Assembly (NCBI RefSeq): GCF_949628215.1
Contig: NC_134311.1
Coordinates: 60,434,205-60,498,204, forward strand
Source of the DNA: Phalacrocorax aristotelis
Lineage: Eukaryota; Chordata; Aves; Suliformes; Phalacrocoracidae
Reading direction: 5' to 3'
DNA: 64,000 nt
The position numbers and the translations under genes were made by a program. How positions within the stretch are numbered: the first letter of the stretch is position 1; each line of letters begins with the position of its first letter. Below the pieces are notes generated by a model, which had not been told where the DNA came from, made no database searches, and saw nothing but the letters and a program-made list of their open reading frames with translations. Shown here one piece after another: positions 1-11,390 of this stretch.

Positions 1-3000
1 ACTGTAAGTAGGTATTTATGGATGACCTGCTTATATGAAGCCCATTTAACAGTACTGCAGAAACAACTAGGCTTTTCCAGAGGTACAGTTCATCTTATCC
101 CAAACTGAATGTCTGAGTTGGGTCAGATAAATTTCACTCTTAAATTGGCACTTCTTCCTAGCAGCTGTAATGAGGTACTAGGGCTCAGCTGTAGCAGGTA
201 GGCAAGATGAATCCTTCCACCATTACTTATTAGAGACACAGCTGAATTAGAAGCAGAGAGTTAAAAATCCAGTGCATGAATGCGATTTGATTCAAGATGT
301 GGATGGAATGGGAGAGCATTAGGAACAGAACATTTGTCTGTTTATGGAAGGGGCTCATCCTTAGCTGGAGGGACACAGTGCCAGCAGCTTGAGAGAGAAG
401 TCCACACAGATTAAATGCTTAACACTGTGCACAGTGTAAATGAGTGAATGGAGCTGATCTCTCTGGGCACAGCTGTTTCCCAGCATAGCACCAAAATGCA
501 AGTGATTATTCCTTAGTCTATATGCTGTAGAGAAGAAGAAGATGATGTGGGCTCCTGCTTGAGCAGACTTCTCTGAGTGCCACAATACTGATGATAGCAC
601 TACCCATTTGCTCAGAAGAGCTGAAAATGCAGGTGGTAGATACTGTGATGTTTAGCAGAGCCAATTCAAATGGGAGCTTCCAGAAGCTTTTCACTCTGGG
701 TTACATGAAAGGCTTGGTGAGTGACACTACAACCTAAGTCTCTCCTAAGGATTGGCAACGATTGGAGTCAGATCTTGTTGATGTGCCCTAAAGTCTAGAG
801 CTGGCCCACAGCCCAGCATTTGAAAATCCTGCTTTACAGTGCAATTGTTCTGTATTATGCTTGCTGTTTAAGAGAATCCTATCCTATCTCATCCCCAAGA
901 GGACCTGGATACAGAAGGCCTGATGTGATTCTGTTGTAGGGCAGACAAATTCCATGACTGTGTTACTGATGATGTAGTCTGACATTACAGCCAAACAAAT
1001 TCAACAGCCAGCTGCTACCAACACTGGCATTTTTTTCTCTCCACTGGTCTTTCTTCATGCCCTGGCAAGTAGAAAGGTGTGTGTCAGAGGAACTTCTCTG
1101 ACTGAAGGGAAAGGGAACAGTGGTGTGTGCATGTGTGAATGCTAGCAAATAGGTCCTGCCCCTTCACCTGGGCTGGCATTTATCTACATAGCAGCAGAAT
1201 GGGCTAGAGAGCTAACCTGGCATAAAAATTAGCAGTTCATTTGACAACCATTTGTTAAAGGACTGAGTAGCCATGGCAGCTCCAAAATTCTTAGCATCCA
1301 AGGCAAAATTGAGTTTTGTTGCCTCTAATTCTCTTTGGAAGTAGATAATGTAAACAGAAAAACGTTTACACAATACAAATGTCCACAAACAGACTTGTTC
1401 TGTAATGTTTATCCCACTTTATTTTACACTGACAGTCACAAACAGATGAATTCCAAGTATCCAGCTGTTTTGTTGGTAAAAATCTGGTGGCAATCTAATC
1501 TAGGAAAGGAGGTCTTTTAGCTTCCACTAAGGATTTTGCAAATAAAAATACTTTGACTCACTGGTAGTAGTAGTAGTACATGGTCTTTCATATGGAATGA
1601 TGCATAGCTAATAAAAAAATGAAAAATAAAATTCAGTATACTTTCTTAAAAATAACATAAATGAAAACTGTCCCAAAGCATACTTCTGTCAATTCCTGCT
1701 TATGCAAAATGTTTTTGCCCTGAACCCATGCAATTTTTTGTTTTGTAAAAGTTTCACGAAAAAATGGAAATTCCAGGTTCTAACTATATCTCTTAGGAAA
1801 GGGGGAACAGGTGTAATAAATATGATACTATAGTCAAGTCCACAAAGAAGCCTGTAACTTCCACAGTCTCTGCACATATCTGCAGTATTGGACCAAAGTA
1901 CAGGCTCTTACCACTGCATTATGTGTTCTAGAAAAAGTAAATCTCAGGCAAATATGCCTGAAAATGCCAAAATATGCCAAATATGGCAAAAATGCCATGG
2001 TCTCCCTGAGACAGACACCACAGTTTTTACACTGATTCCTATTCTATTTCATTTAGAATTCTCCTCTTGAAATAGCTAAATATTGAGTTTAATTAGCTGT
2101 CTTTAATAAGCATAAAACATTGTTGTATTAAATATACATTCTCTGTGAAGATGTAGTTATGTTTGAAGAGAAAGATCTCCTCTAGCCTTCAGAATTACAG
2201 GTGCTAACCAATTCTTAGACAAAAGAACTACATATTCCTTATTTTCTTCATTATATTTCTTGTACATTATCACTTTGTATGTGTTAGATAGCTGTGGCCC
2301 AAAAGCAGAGCCCCAAATCTGATACTTTCCAAATTATTTGGGAGTTCAAGAATAACAGAGTACTCCCCATGCAAGGCCCTAGGCTCTGGAATCTGGTTAC
2401 CTCTTTGGTGTACTAGTTCCTGGATTTAGAAACATTCCAAGCAAGCACTCTACATAGTCCCTCTTATCTTGCAGGTGTTCAAAGAGGATGGGGCCTGAGA
2501 GATGGAAGGGCTGGAAATACAAAGAACAATGTACACGGGGTTTTATGACACTGGTCCCTAGAGTGCCTTTATTTTCTGTGGGAGAATATGTAAATAGGAA
2601 CATTCACATTCAGAAATTCTCATGAGCTGAAGTATATAGTGAAACTTTGCAGGCTTTCAGAATGCTAAATGCCGAAAGGTACTTAGAGCTGTGGGCCGCT
2701 ATACACATCTTTTCCTTGTTCCACAACAAAAACAGTATGAAGAAACCATGCGCTATAATCGAGTCCTAAATAACCGCACTTACTAAATAATACACAAACA
2801 TGCAAGATATAGCTAGGGGCATGCTGCTGCTCTGACTGGTTTCTGTCAGCCCCTGTAAACACAGAGGGTGCTATTAAAAGGTTCACAGGTGATTTAAAGA
2901 GACACTAACATATCCTGAGACACTAAGAAATCAAACTGGCACTGCAGAAATCAAATCAATAAATAAAAAGAAATGTAGACTGTAAAAAGCAAGCATTCCA

Positions 3001-6000
3001 CTATGTTGTCCTTACATTTTTTTATTAATGAGAAAAAGTAAAACACAATGGTTGAAGGAATTTTGGTCAATAAGAATATATTCTTAAACACCACAAATCA
3101 TAACTGAGGAAGATTCATACATGCAAGCTAAAATACTACTGAAGTGGTCTGAAAATTGAAGTGGTCTGAGTTATATATCTAGTTTCAGCAGCCTGTGAGG
3201 TTATTTAATGCACTGTATTTATAATACAATTGTTTACCAAACAAGTAATAAGTAATTACATACAAATCTCCCTCCAAACCAAAATCAAAACAATAAAAAG
3301 GTTTGACATAAATGCAATAATACTAACTACAAAGACAGACATATCCACATCACGGCCCTTTTGTATCACTGAGACAAAATACAAGGACACTAATGCAGGC
3401 TTAAATGCAGATACAATTAGGCCCATCTAAAAGAAGCTCTTGTGTAACTGAGAATTGCATTTATAGAATTAAGTTCCCTCTTATTTTATCACTGTCTGCA
3501 CAGACATTAAATCTCATCCCTCTGGTGTTCACACAGCATAATCCCAGGTGCCTTTAAAGATAGGAGTGGTAGACATTACTGTTAAGTGCTCCTTTATATT
3601 GAATGATCGTACAATACATATCCCCAAATACAGTATGATAGAACACTATTCTGATGTGCTTATATATATATGTATGTGTACAACTGTACACATACACATA
3701 CATACATGTAATTATATGCATATATTTCTATATCTTCATGGCTCATTACAAACAACAAAGTTCAGTTTTGTCTGCTTCATATTATGTCTTGGTGCCTGAT
3801 ATTTTGGGATTGTGCAACTCAGTGCCCTATCAGGGCGTAAAAGTGAAAAATGACAGCAGAAACATCTCTGAAAATGAGTTTGAAAATTCCTACCTTGTGC
3901 ATTATTAAAATTAAAGCTTTAACAATACATCAGCACACACCATTGTATAGCATTCTCACTATAGACTTCCCCGGTTAGCAGAGAAATGGGGCCATGGGAG
4001 AACTCCTGGCTAAATTACAGTCCAAGTTTCTGTGTCGAACAGCAAATACAGGAGAAGTGCAACCAAGAGCAAAGTGCAAGCTGCCTACAAGAAAACATTT
4101 CAGAGGTGGTGAACACTGTGATGCACTCTAATGCAGAAAGTAAATGTCAGAATCTCATGTTCTTTTCCATATTTACTGACCACATTAGTGAACTGGCCAG
4201 CATTTCAAAGAACTGAAGGACAGATAATTTCCAAGTGAGCATCAAACTGACACCATTTCATGAAATCACTACCTTATTTCATTTCCATTTAATATATTTT
4301 GTTCAATACATTTTTTTAATGCATTCTCAACTTAGGGTGAAAGATGCTAAACACAACATAAGAGACAAATGTGTAGTGCAAGGGGACACATACGGTTTAT
4401 TTATAATGCAAATTCTTTGGGGGAACTTCTGCACAGCCTTGAATTGGTAGAAAGTCATGATCTTGTTAAAAGTTGCTTCCAGGGAACTGACTGGTATCAG
4501 GACTGAAGATTCCTGAGAAAATAGAATTGTTTGGGGTGTCTTATCAGCACCTCTCGCGAAGGATGTATACAGGGTAAATGCAGAAGCTGTAGCTGGAGGA
4601 TATCCAAACACCACATTACTGATTTCTCTCCAAATCAGAAACAGCCAGTAAGGCCCCAACTTCTACCACATGGCAGCAAAGTGAAAATATTTATTTTAGA
4701 CAAATTTTTCCAGCTGTGATTTATGGGAGTGTTCGCAAATTAATATAGGCATTTCCTATGAAAGAAGCAACAAACCTACCATTGTGGCAGCCCAATCCTC
4801 AGTTACACTAAAGCTGTTTTATATTTCTCTGGCACTACCAGGATGTTAAAGAAAGCAAAGAATATCTAGGAATATCTCCTCCCACTGCTAGCATTAAGGC
4901 ATCTAATTTGAATCCCTGATACAGGAGATTGGGACACAACTATTCTGTGCTCTCTGAGGAAAGTGCAGTGTAAGAAAGAAGTCCTCCTACTTGTTTTAGC
5001 TCTCTTGGTTATGTGCTTCTGTTTTAATTTATTAGCTCCCTGAGGCAGAGGCATTTTGTAAAGCACTTGCCCAACATGTAAATTCAGCAAAGGCAATCCC
5101 CTCTAAACAATTCAAACAGCCCTCTCCTCTGCCTTCAATTTTTTTTCTGTGGATTCTCCATTGGTGTAAAATCAAGCAGCAGCTTCCAAAAAGCCAAACA
5201 ATTCAGTACCTACCTCTCCTAGACTGATGTCAGCAATGGTTTTGTGGGTACAAAATTTGCATCGTGCTTCTCACTGTCATTTGTGTGCATTTGATTCTCC
5301 TTCCATTCAAGTCAATGGGGAATTCAATGCCAACATCAGCAAGGCAGAACTGGTCCAGGAGTCATCTAACAAAGGAGTCTCAGGCCTGTTCTTTCCACTG
5401 CTGGAGTGGGCAATGAAATTAGTGGAGCAGTTTGTGGAAACCAGCAGAACTCAGGTGTCTTTCTATTCTCCATTCCAAAATGTAGAGAGCAAAATTTCCA
5501 GTAGAAATGTTTGAGAAATTAAATAAATGCAACAGGCACGGGGTAGTTAAACTTTAGAGCTGAGTATAAACATATTTGTTTGGCTCAAAATGTTTTAAGA
5601 ATGAAAATGAGGGGCCCCGCCTCTCCCTGCCTTGCAAAGGACTGTGACTAATGTAAAAAAACGTTTTTGAATCAGAGCAGGAAAAAGTGTGCCCTCTGTT
5701 TTTTTGAATACTTCTTTGGTATTTTTGATGAAGTGAAAGCTTTCCTTGGAGAAAATACATTGCCTCCTGTAATATATGCCTGATGGGAGCAGGAAAGAAA
5801 AGGCTTCCCTTTTCAGAAGCAAATTGGAGGAAAAAGCATCAAATTCAAGGACAGAAATGAAGCAAAACTTTGAATGAAAGAAATAGTCCTAGTTATGCAG
5901 GTGTTTCTTTGTTAATCACAGTTTACTGGCAAGTCTCAGGATCAAGAACATTGTGTCATATTAGGCTGAAGGAGTCCTGAAATGTGAGAGTAAGTAATTC

Positions 6001-6904
6001 AGTATCCATGTGATATAAATGGTAAGCTGAGTCATAGTCTTCAACTACATTATGAAACACTTCCATTCCAAAAGGACACCAAAGGCATTGACTTTCTCCA
6101 GCAAACATTATATAAGCTGTAAAATAACAGGCCAAACACCTTGGGAAGATGTGACAGAGAGGATGAACACCTACCTCATCATCCAAGCTAGATGAAAGAT
6201 AGTATTGCTGGGAAATAAAAAGAAATGGATAGCAAAACCATTCTGTCCTTTAATTTGGAGGATCATTACACAATGTGAAATACTATAGACTAAGACTGTT
6301 TCAAAAGCAATAGTGATAAAATTACATTTCTTCATTGGAAATAAAAACTAAGTATAGGAGGCAAAAATTTTCTTCAGGTGCCACCATCAACTGCCATCAT
6401 TGTTATTGGAAGCACTGGTTTCAACCTGATGGAATATTCACTAAATATATAATATAAGAAATCCCTGTGACCACCTATTCTACCTTCTGTTTGATTCTGG
6501 TTATGAGATTTTTTTCAAACCAGCTTCTTTACAGAATCATTCTTTCCCTGGAAAAGCGCCCTTTTGAAATATGTAAACCTGACCTACCCTTTTATAAGTA
6601 AGTGCATGCACATATTAGGCCATAAACAAGACTCTTCTGCAGATGTAGATCATAAATATTTACTGAACATTTCAACTGTTCCTGGCCCAATTCTTTTACT
6701 AGAAGAGAATATAATCAAAGCTCTTGGTTATCCTTAAGTCCGCTGGCCATAAGCTCATCCTCCTGTACTCAATTCTCTTACCACCTTTCTGCAATTCCTA
6801 CCCTCTGCTTTAAAATATGAAATAATGTTTAGTTTTCCCTTTCTTGATATTTATTATTTCTGAAATAGCGGCTTTAATTTTCTCTATATATGTTTTTTTT
6901 AGAT
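1..6904. other. Gene-free intergenic DNA
   Basis: I find no exon with a recognisable product, no RNA gene and no recognisable young repeat in this AT-rich stretch. Open frames on both strands are all under about 110 codons, mostly begin at non-ATG codons and resemble nothing I know. Small sequence features are a (GTA)5 run near 1,566-1,580 and an AT-rich palindrome at 3,671-3,696. By human synteny the next gene to the left should be ZSWIM6, transcribed away from SMIM15, but nothing of it is visible. Ancient degraded repeats or conserved non-coding elements could be present and missed by eye. Confidence 0.6.
3671..3696. repeat. AT-rich perfect palindrome
   Basis: Two 12-base arms (TGTATGTGTACA and its reverse complement) are separated by only two bases. 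The palindrome is embedded in TA and TG/CA dinucleotide-rich sequence (about 3,658-3,740). Such sites can extrude cruciforms, and they usually arise by microsatellite drift. No function is implied. Confidence 0.75.
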
Positions 6905-7291
6905 TGTGTCACCTACTTTTGCAATAGATGCCAGACCATATATATTCCCAGTGGGCAGGCACCTTGGCAGTGGGCATGCACGTGGCAGCGTGGTAACCAG
7001 CCAGCAAAAACCATTGTCCCCTTCTTCCCCTGAGCTTCAAGCACCTGGTAGAACCAGTGCAGCCAAATAGACAGAGCTCCTGTTCAGGCATGCAACCACC
7101 CAGATTTCTGGCTGTGGGACGTGTGAAAGGATATATCCAAAGGTGGAAAGTGACTGCAAACAAGAATGCAGGAGGTGTTACCAGATTGATGAACAGTTCT
7201 GCTTGTTGGCTGAGCTTCAGGAGAAGGTGATCAGACTGAGAAGTCTTCAAGAGTCTGAAAGGGAGATCAATGGAGCTGTACTTTGCCATCT

Positions 7292-7512
7292 ATATATTTC
7301 TTATTTAAGGAAAAAATGTTTACAGTGAGGGTGGTGAAGCACTGGAACAGGTTGCCCAGAGAGGCTGTGGAGGTCCCATCCCTAAAGGCATTCAAAGTCA
7401 GGTTGGACGGGACTCTGATCTAGTTGAAGATGTCCCTGCTTACTGCAGGGGGGTTGAACTAGATGTCCTTTAAAGGTCCCTTCCTACCCAAACTATTCTC
7501 TGATTCTATGAA
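7292..7512 (+). mobile_element. Short 5'-truncated CR1 nested in ORF1 of a longer CR1
   Basis: These bases match only the last ~220 bases of a CR1: the GTGAGGGTGGTGAAGCACTGG block, then GGTTGGACGGGACTC, and a tail ending GATTCTATGA. Left of it (to about 7,290) is CR1 ORF1 sequence, and right of it (from about 7,513) the same ORF1 continues. It is therefore a separate truncated insertion inside the longer element. A short flanking repeat (ATCT on both sides) could be the target-site duplication, but at four bases it is weak evidence. Confidence 0.7.
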
Positions 7513-7568
7513 TCTTTGATGCATGGAAGCCAACTCAGCCATGACCACTACAGAGGCAAGTCCTGGAT

Positions 7569-8383
7569 TTGCTTTGTGCCAGGAGGAGAGCAGTGTCACA
7601 AGGGAAAAGGAGGCATGGAAGAAGGTTACAGCATGGAGCGGTAAGAGATACCCCTCCTTACCCTCTAAGTTACCATCTAAGATTCCCTTATAGAAGAGGT
7701 ATCAGGCCCTGGGTATGGTCGATGAAGTGCATAACGACAAAGAGGAGAAACCTGCACAAGCCGCCTTGCCAAGATCAGAAAAACCAATCCCTCACAACAA
7801 AACCTGCATTAAGACCAGCACCAAGAAAAAACAATGGTGAGTTATGGTCATTGGTGATTCCCTCCTGTGCAGAATGGAAGCATCCATTTGCAGACTGCAC
7901 CCTCTTTTCAGGGAAGTTTGCTGCCTCCCTGGGGCCTGAATTGGGGACATCATCACAAGACTGAAGAGCCTAGTTCAACCTTCAGACTACTATCCATTTC
8001 TGCTCTTTCATGTGGGTACAAATGAAGTTGCAACAAAAAGTCTGAGGTCAATCAAAAGAAACTTCAGAGCCCTGAGGAGAATGCTAAAAAATTTGGGAGC
8101 ACAGGTAGTATTTTCCTCAGTCCTCCCAGTAATGGGGGGAGACTTCAGAAGAAACAGGCGAGCGCAGGATATCAATACCTGGCTCCAGGACTGGTGCCTT
8201 CACCAAAACTTAGGGCTTTTAAACCATGGAAGATCCTTCAAGAGACAATGTATGTTGGGGCCTGATGGGATCTACCTGTCACGATGGGGAAAAGGCATCT
8301 TCAGGCATACGCTGGTGGGGCTGACTGGGAGAGCTGTAAACTTGAATTGGTGGGGGAAGGGGATACCAACAGGACTGCAGTAG
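7569..8383 (+). pseudogene. CR1 ORF1 remnant (esterase-like part)
   Basis: Two consecutive open frames (7,569-7,964 and 8,012-8,383) read as one broken CR1 ORF1. The second contains GTNE, an AQVVFSSVLPV stretch, INTWLQDWC and GPDGIYLSRWGK, which are familiar from the SGNH-hydrolase-like domain of CR1 ORF1 proteins. The ORF1 product binds RNA and is thought to help the element's particle contact membranes. The frame changes between the two segments, so no full-length protein is expected. Confidence 0.75.
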
Positions 8384-9391
8384 GTAAGCCAAGAGTTGGC
8401 ATGGCATTGCCTGAGAGTTGCAATGCTAGTGGGGACACTTACGCTGCTCCTGGGAGCATGGACGGCTCAGGAGCATATCTGAAATGCTTGTACGCTAATG
8501 CACACAGTGTGAGAAATAAACAGGATGAACTGGAAGCATCGGTTAGTTTCCAGAGCTATGATATCATTGGTACTAGTGAAACTTGGTGGAATGTGTCCCA
8601 TAAGCCATTGTGCACCAGGGCAACTATGATGTGGTTGCCATCACAGAAACATGGTAGGATGACTCACACAACTGGAGCACTGCAATGGATGGCTACAAGC
8701 TCTTTAGAAGGGACAGGCAAGGAAGGAGAGATGGAGGGGTAGCCTTGTATGTTAGAGAGTGTTTTGACTGCCTAGAACTCAACGACGATAATGATAAGGT
8801 CAAGTGCTTATGGGTAAGGGGCAGGGGGAAGGCCAATAAGGGAGACATCCTAGTGGGAGTCTGTTATAGACCACCCAACCACAATGAGGAGACAGACGAA
8901 GTACTCTGCAAGCAGTTGGCTGAAGTCTCACAATCTCCAGCCCTTGTTCTTGTGGGACGTTTCAACTTACCAGATATCTGCTGGAAATACAACACAGCAG
9001 AAAGAAAGCAGTCTTGGAGGTTCCTGGAGTGTGTGGGAGATAACTTCCTGACGCAGCTGGTAAGTGAGCCAACCAGGGGAGGTGCCCCGCTGGACCTGCT
9101 GTTTATGAACAGAGAAGGCCTGGTGGGTGATGTGGTGGTTGGAGGCTGTCTTGGGCTCAGAGACCATGACGTGATAGAGTTTTCAATTCTTGGAGAAGTC
9201 AGGAAGAGGGTCAGCAAAACCCTACCCTGAACTTCAGAAGGGCAGACTTTGGACTGTTAAGGTGTCTGGTTAACAGACCCTTGGGAGGCAGCCCTGAAGG
9301 GCAAAGGAGTCCAGGAAGGCTGGATGTTATTAAAGAAGGAAGTCTCAAAGGTGCAGGAGCAGGCTGTCCCCATGTGCCATAAGTCGAGCAG

Positions 9392-10750
9392 GTGGGGGGA
9401 AGACTGGCTTGGCTGAATAGTGAGCTTTGGCTAGAGCTCAAGAAAAAAAGGAGAGCTTACTGCCTTTGGAAGAAGGGGCAGGTGATTCAGGCGGACTACA
9501 AGGATGTTGTGAGGTTATGCAGGGAAAAGATTAGAAAGGCGAAGGCCCAGCTGGAACTTAAACTGGCCACCACCGTTAAAGATAACAAAAAATGTTTTTA
9601 TAAACACATCAGTGACAAGAGGAGGGCCAGGCAGAATCTCCCTCCTTTGTTGGATGTGGAAAGTAACCTGGCCAGGAAAGATGAGGAGAAGGCTGAGGTA
9701 CTTAATGCTTTCTTTGCCTCAGTCTTTAATAGTCCGACTGGTGATCCTGGGGGATTTCAGGCCCCTGTGCTGGGAGATGGAGATAGTATGCAGAATGAAG
9801 TCCCAGTTGTTGAAGAGGTGGCAGTCACCAACCTGCTCCTTAACCTCAATGTTCACAAGTCCATGGGGCCAGATGGGATCCACCCAAGGATACTGAGGGA
9901 GCTGGCAGAGGAGCTCGCCAAGCCACTCTCCATCATTTATCAGCAGTCATGGTCAACCGGGGAGGTCCCAGATGACTGGAAGCTAGCAAATGTGACGACC
10001 CTCTACAAGAAGGGTCAGAAGGAGGATCCGGGGAACTACAGGCCTGTCAGCCAGGCCTTGGTGCCGGGAAAGGTCATGGAGCAGATCATCTTGAATGCCA
10101 TTAAGTGGCATGAGCAGGACAACCAGGGGATCGAGCTCAGCCAGCATGGGTTTATGAAAGGGAGGTCCTGCCTCACTAACCTCGTCTCCTTCTATGATAA
10201 GGCAATCTGCTTAGTGGATGAGAGGAAGGCTGTGGACATTGCATACTTGGACTTCAGTAAGGCCTTTGACACTGTCTCCCACAGCATTCTCCTGGAGAAG
10301 CTGGCTGCTCACAGCTTGGACAAATGCACTCTCCGCTGGGTTAAAAACTGGATGGATGGCCGAGCCCAGAGAGTGGTGGTGAATGGAGTCAAATCCAGTT
10401 GTCGGCCAGTCATGAGTGGTGTTCTCCAGGGCTCAGTGTTGGGGCCGGTCCTGTTCAATATCTTCACTGATGATCTGGATGAGGGGATTGAGTGTACCAT
10501 CAGTAAGTTTGCAGATGACACCAAGTTGGGTGGAAGTGTCGATCTGCTGGAGGGCAGGAAGGCCCTACAGAGGGACCTGGACAGGCTGGATCATTGGACC
10601 GGAGCCAACGGTATGAGATTCAACAAGGCTAAGTGCCAGGTCCTGCACTTCAGTCACAACAACCCCATGCAACACTACAGGTGTGGGGAGGAGTGGCTGG
10701 AGAGCTGCCTGGAGGAAAAGGATCTGGGGGTGTTGGTTGAGAGCGGCTGA
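9392..10750 (+). pseudogene. CR1 ORF2 reverse transcriptase segment, 452 codons still open
   Basis: This is the longest open frame in the window. It covers the region between the CR1 endonuclease and most of the reverse transcriptase. Visible landmarks are MGPDGIHP near residue 158, [11 protein letters not shown] with the motif-A aspartate at residue 287, [14 protein letters not shown] near 340-353 (the usual proline of GVPQGS is leucine) and the catalytic [10 protein letters not shown] with F-A-D-D at 373-376. The endonuclease upstream is in another frame, and a stop at 10,748-10,750 falls just before the C-terminal domain, which continues at 10,840-11,300. The catalytic residues are intact, so this copy is relatively young, but no complete ORF2 protein can be made. 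Confidence 0.9.
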
Positions 10751-11390
10751 ACATGAGCCGGCAGTGTGCTCAGGTGGTCAAGAAGGCCAATGGCATCCTG
10801 GCTTGTGTCAGGACTAGTGTGGCCAGCAGGAGCGGGTAAGTGGTCGTGCCTCTGTACTTGGCACTAGTGAGGCCACACCTCGAGTGCTGTGTTCAGTTTT
10901 GGGCCCCTCACTACAAGAAGGACATTGAGGTGCTGGAGCGTGTCCAAAGAAGGGCAACGAAGTTGGTGAAGGGTCTGGACAACAAGTCTTATGAGGAGTG
11001 GCTGAAGGAACTGGGATTGTTTAGCCTGGAGGAGGCTGAGGAGAGACCTTATTGTTCTCTAAAACTACCTGAAAGGAGGGTATAGCAAGGTGGGGGTCGG
11101 AATCTTCTCCCTAGTAACAAGCAATAGGAAGAGAGGAAATGGCCTCAAGCTGCGCCAGGAGAGGTTTAGGTTGGACATTAGAAAGAACTTCTTCACAGAA
11201 AGGATTGTCAAACATTGGAACAGGCTGCCCAGGGAAGTGGTTGCATCTCCATCCTTGGATGTATTTAAAAGGGTGGATGTGGTGCTTGGTGATATGGTTT
11301 AGTGGTGGACTGGGCAGTGATAGGTTAGCGGTTGGACTCGATGATCTTAAGAGTCTTTTCCAACCTTAATGATTCTATGATTCTATGATT

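Larger units (their letters stand above)
6905..11390 (+). mobile_element. Near full-length CR1 LINE with ORF1 and ORF2, interrupted by a nested CR1
   Basis: CR1 is a non-LTR retrotransposon that copies itself by target-primed reverse transcription. The 5' part (about 6,905-7,290) reads as CR1 5'UTR and the start of ORF1, with a cysteine cluster (C-x2-C, then C-x3-C-x2-C) and a short coiled-coil-like stretch. ORF1 resumes after a nested insertion, near 7,513, and includes the esterase-like (SGNH) portion with the FHVGTNE motif near 8,005-8,030. ORF2 follows: endonuclease fragments from about 8,480 to 9,230 (with NLPDI and the RDHDV motif), then reverse transcriptase at 9,392-10,750, then the C-terminal domain up to about 11,300. 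The 3' end is the typical TTCCAACCTTAATGATTCTATGATT. Frameshifts and stops break both ORFs, so the copy is not autonomous. The exact 5' boundary is uncertain. Confidence 0.85.

Noticed and set aside
4327-4659. 110-codon - strand frame in the intergenic region
   Set aside because: It starts at a non-ATG codon, has no similarity I recognise and is not linked to splice sites or a promoter.
8864-9217. Antisense frames within CR1 elements (for example 8,864-9,217, 16,488-16,934, 60,316-60,726, all on the - strand)
   Set aside because: They are shadows of the sense CR1 coding sequence and have no independent motif.
9392-10750. Treating the 452-codon reverse transcriptase frame as a host gene or a defence/retron-type reverse transcriptase
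   Set aside because: The flanks are CR1 ORF1, endonuclease and 3' tail in the correct order, so it is a LINE component.
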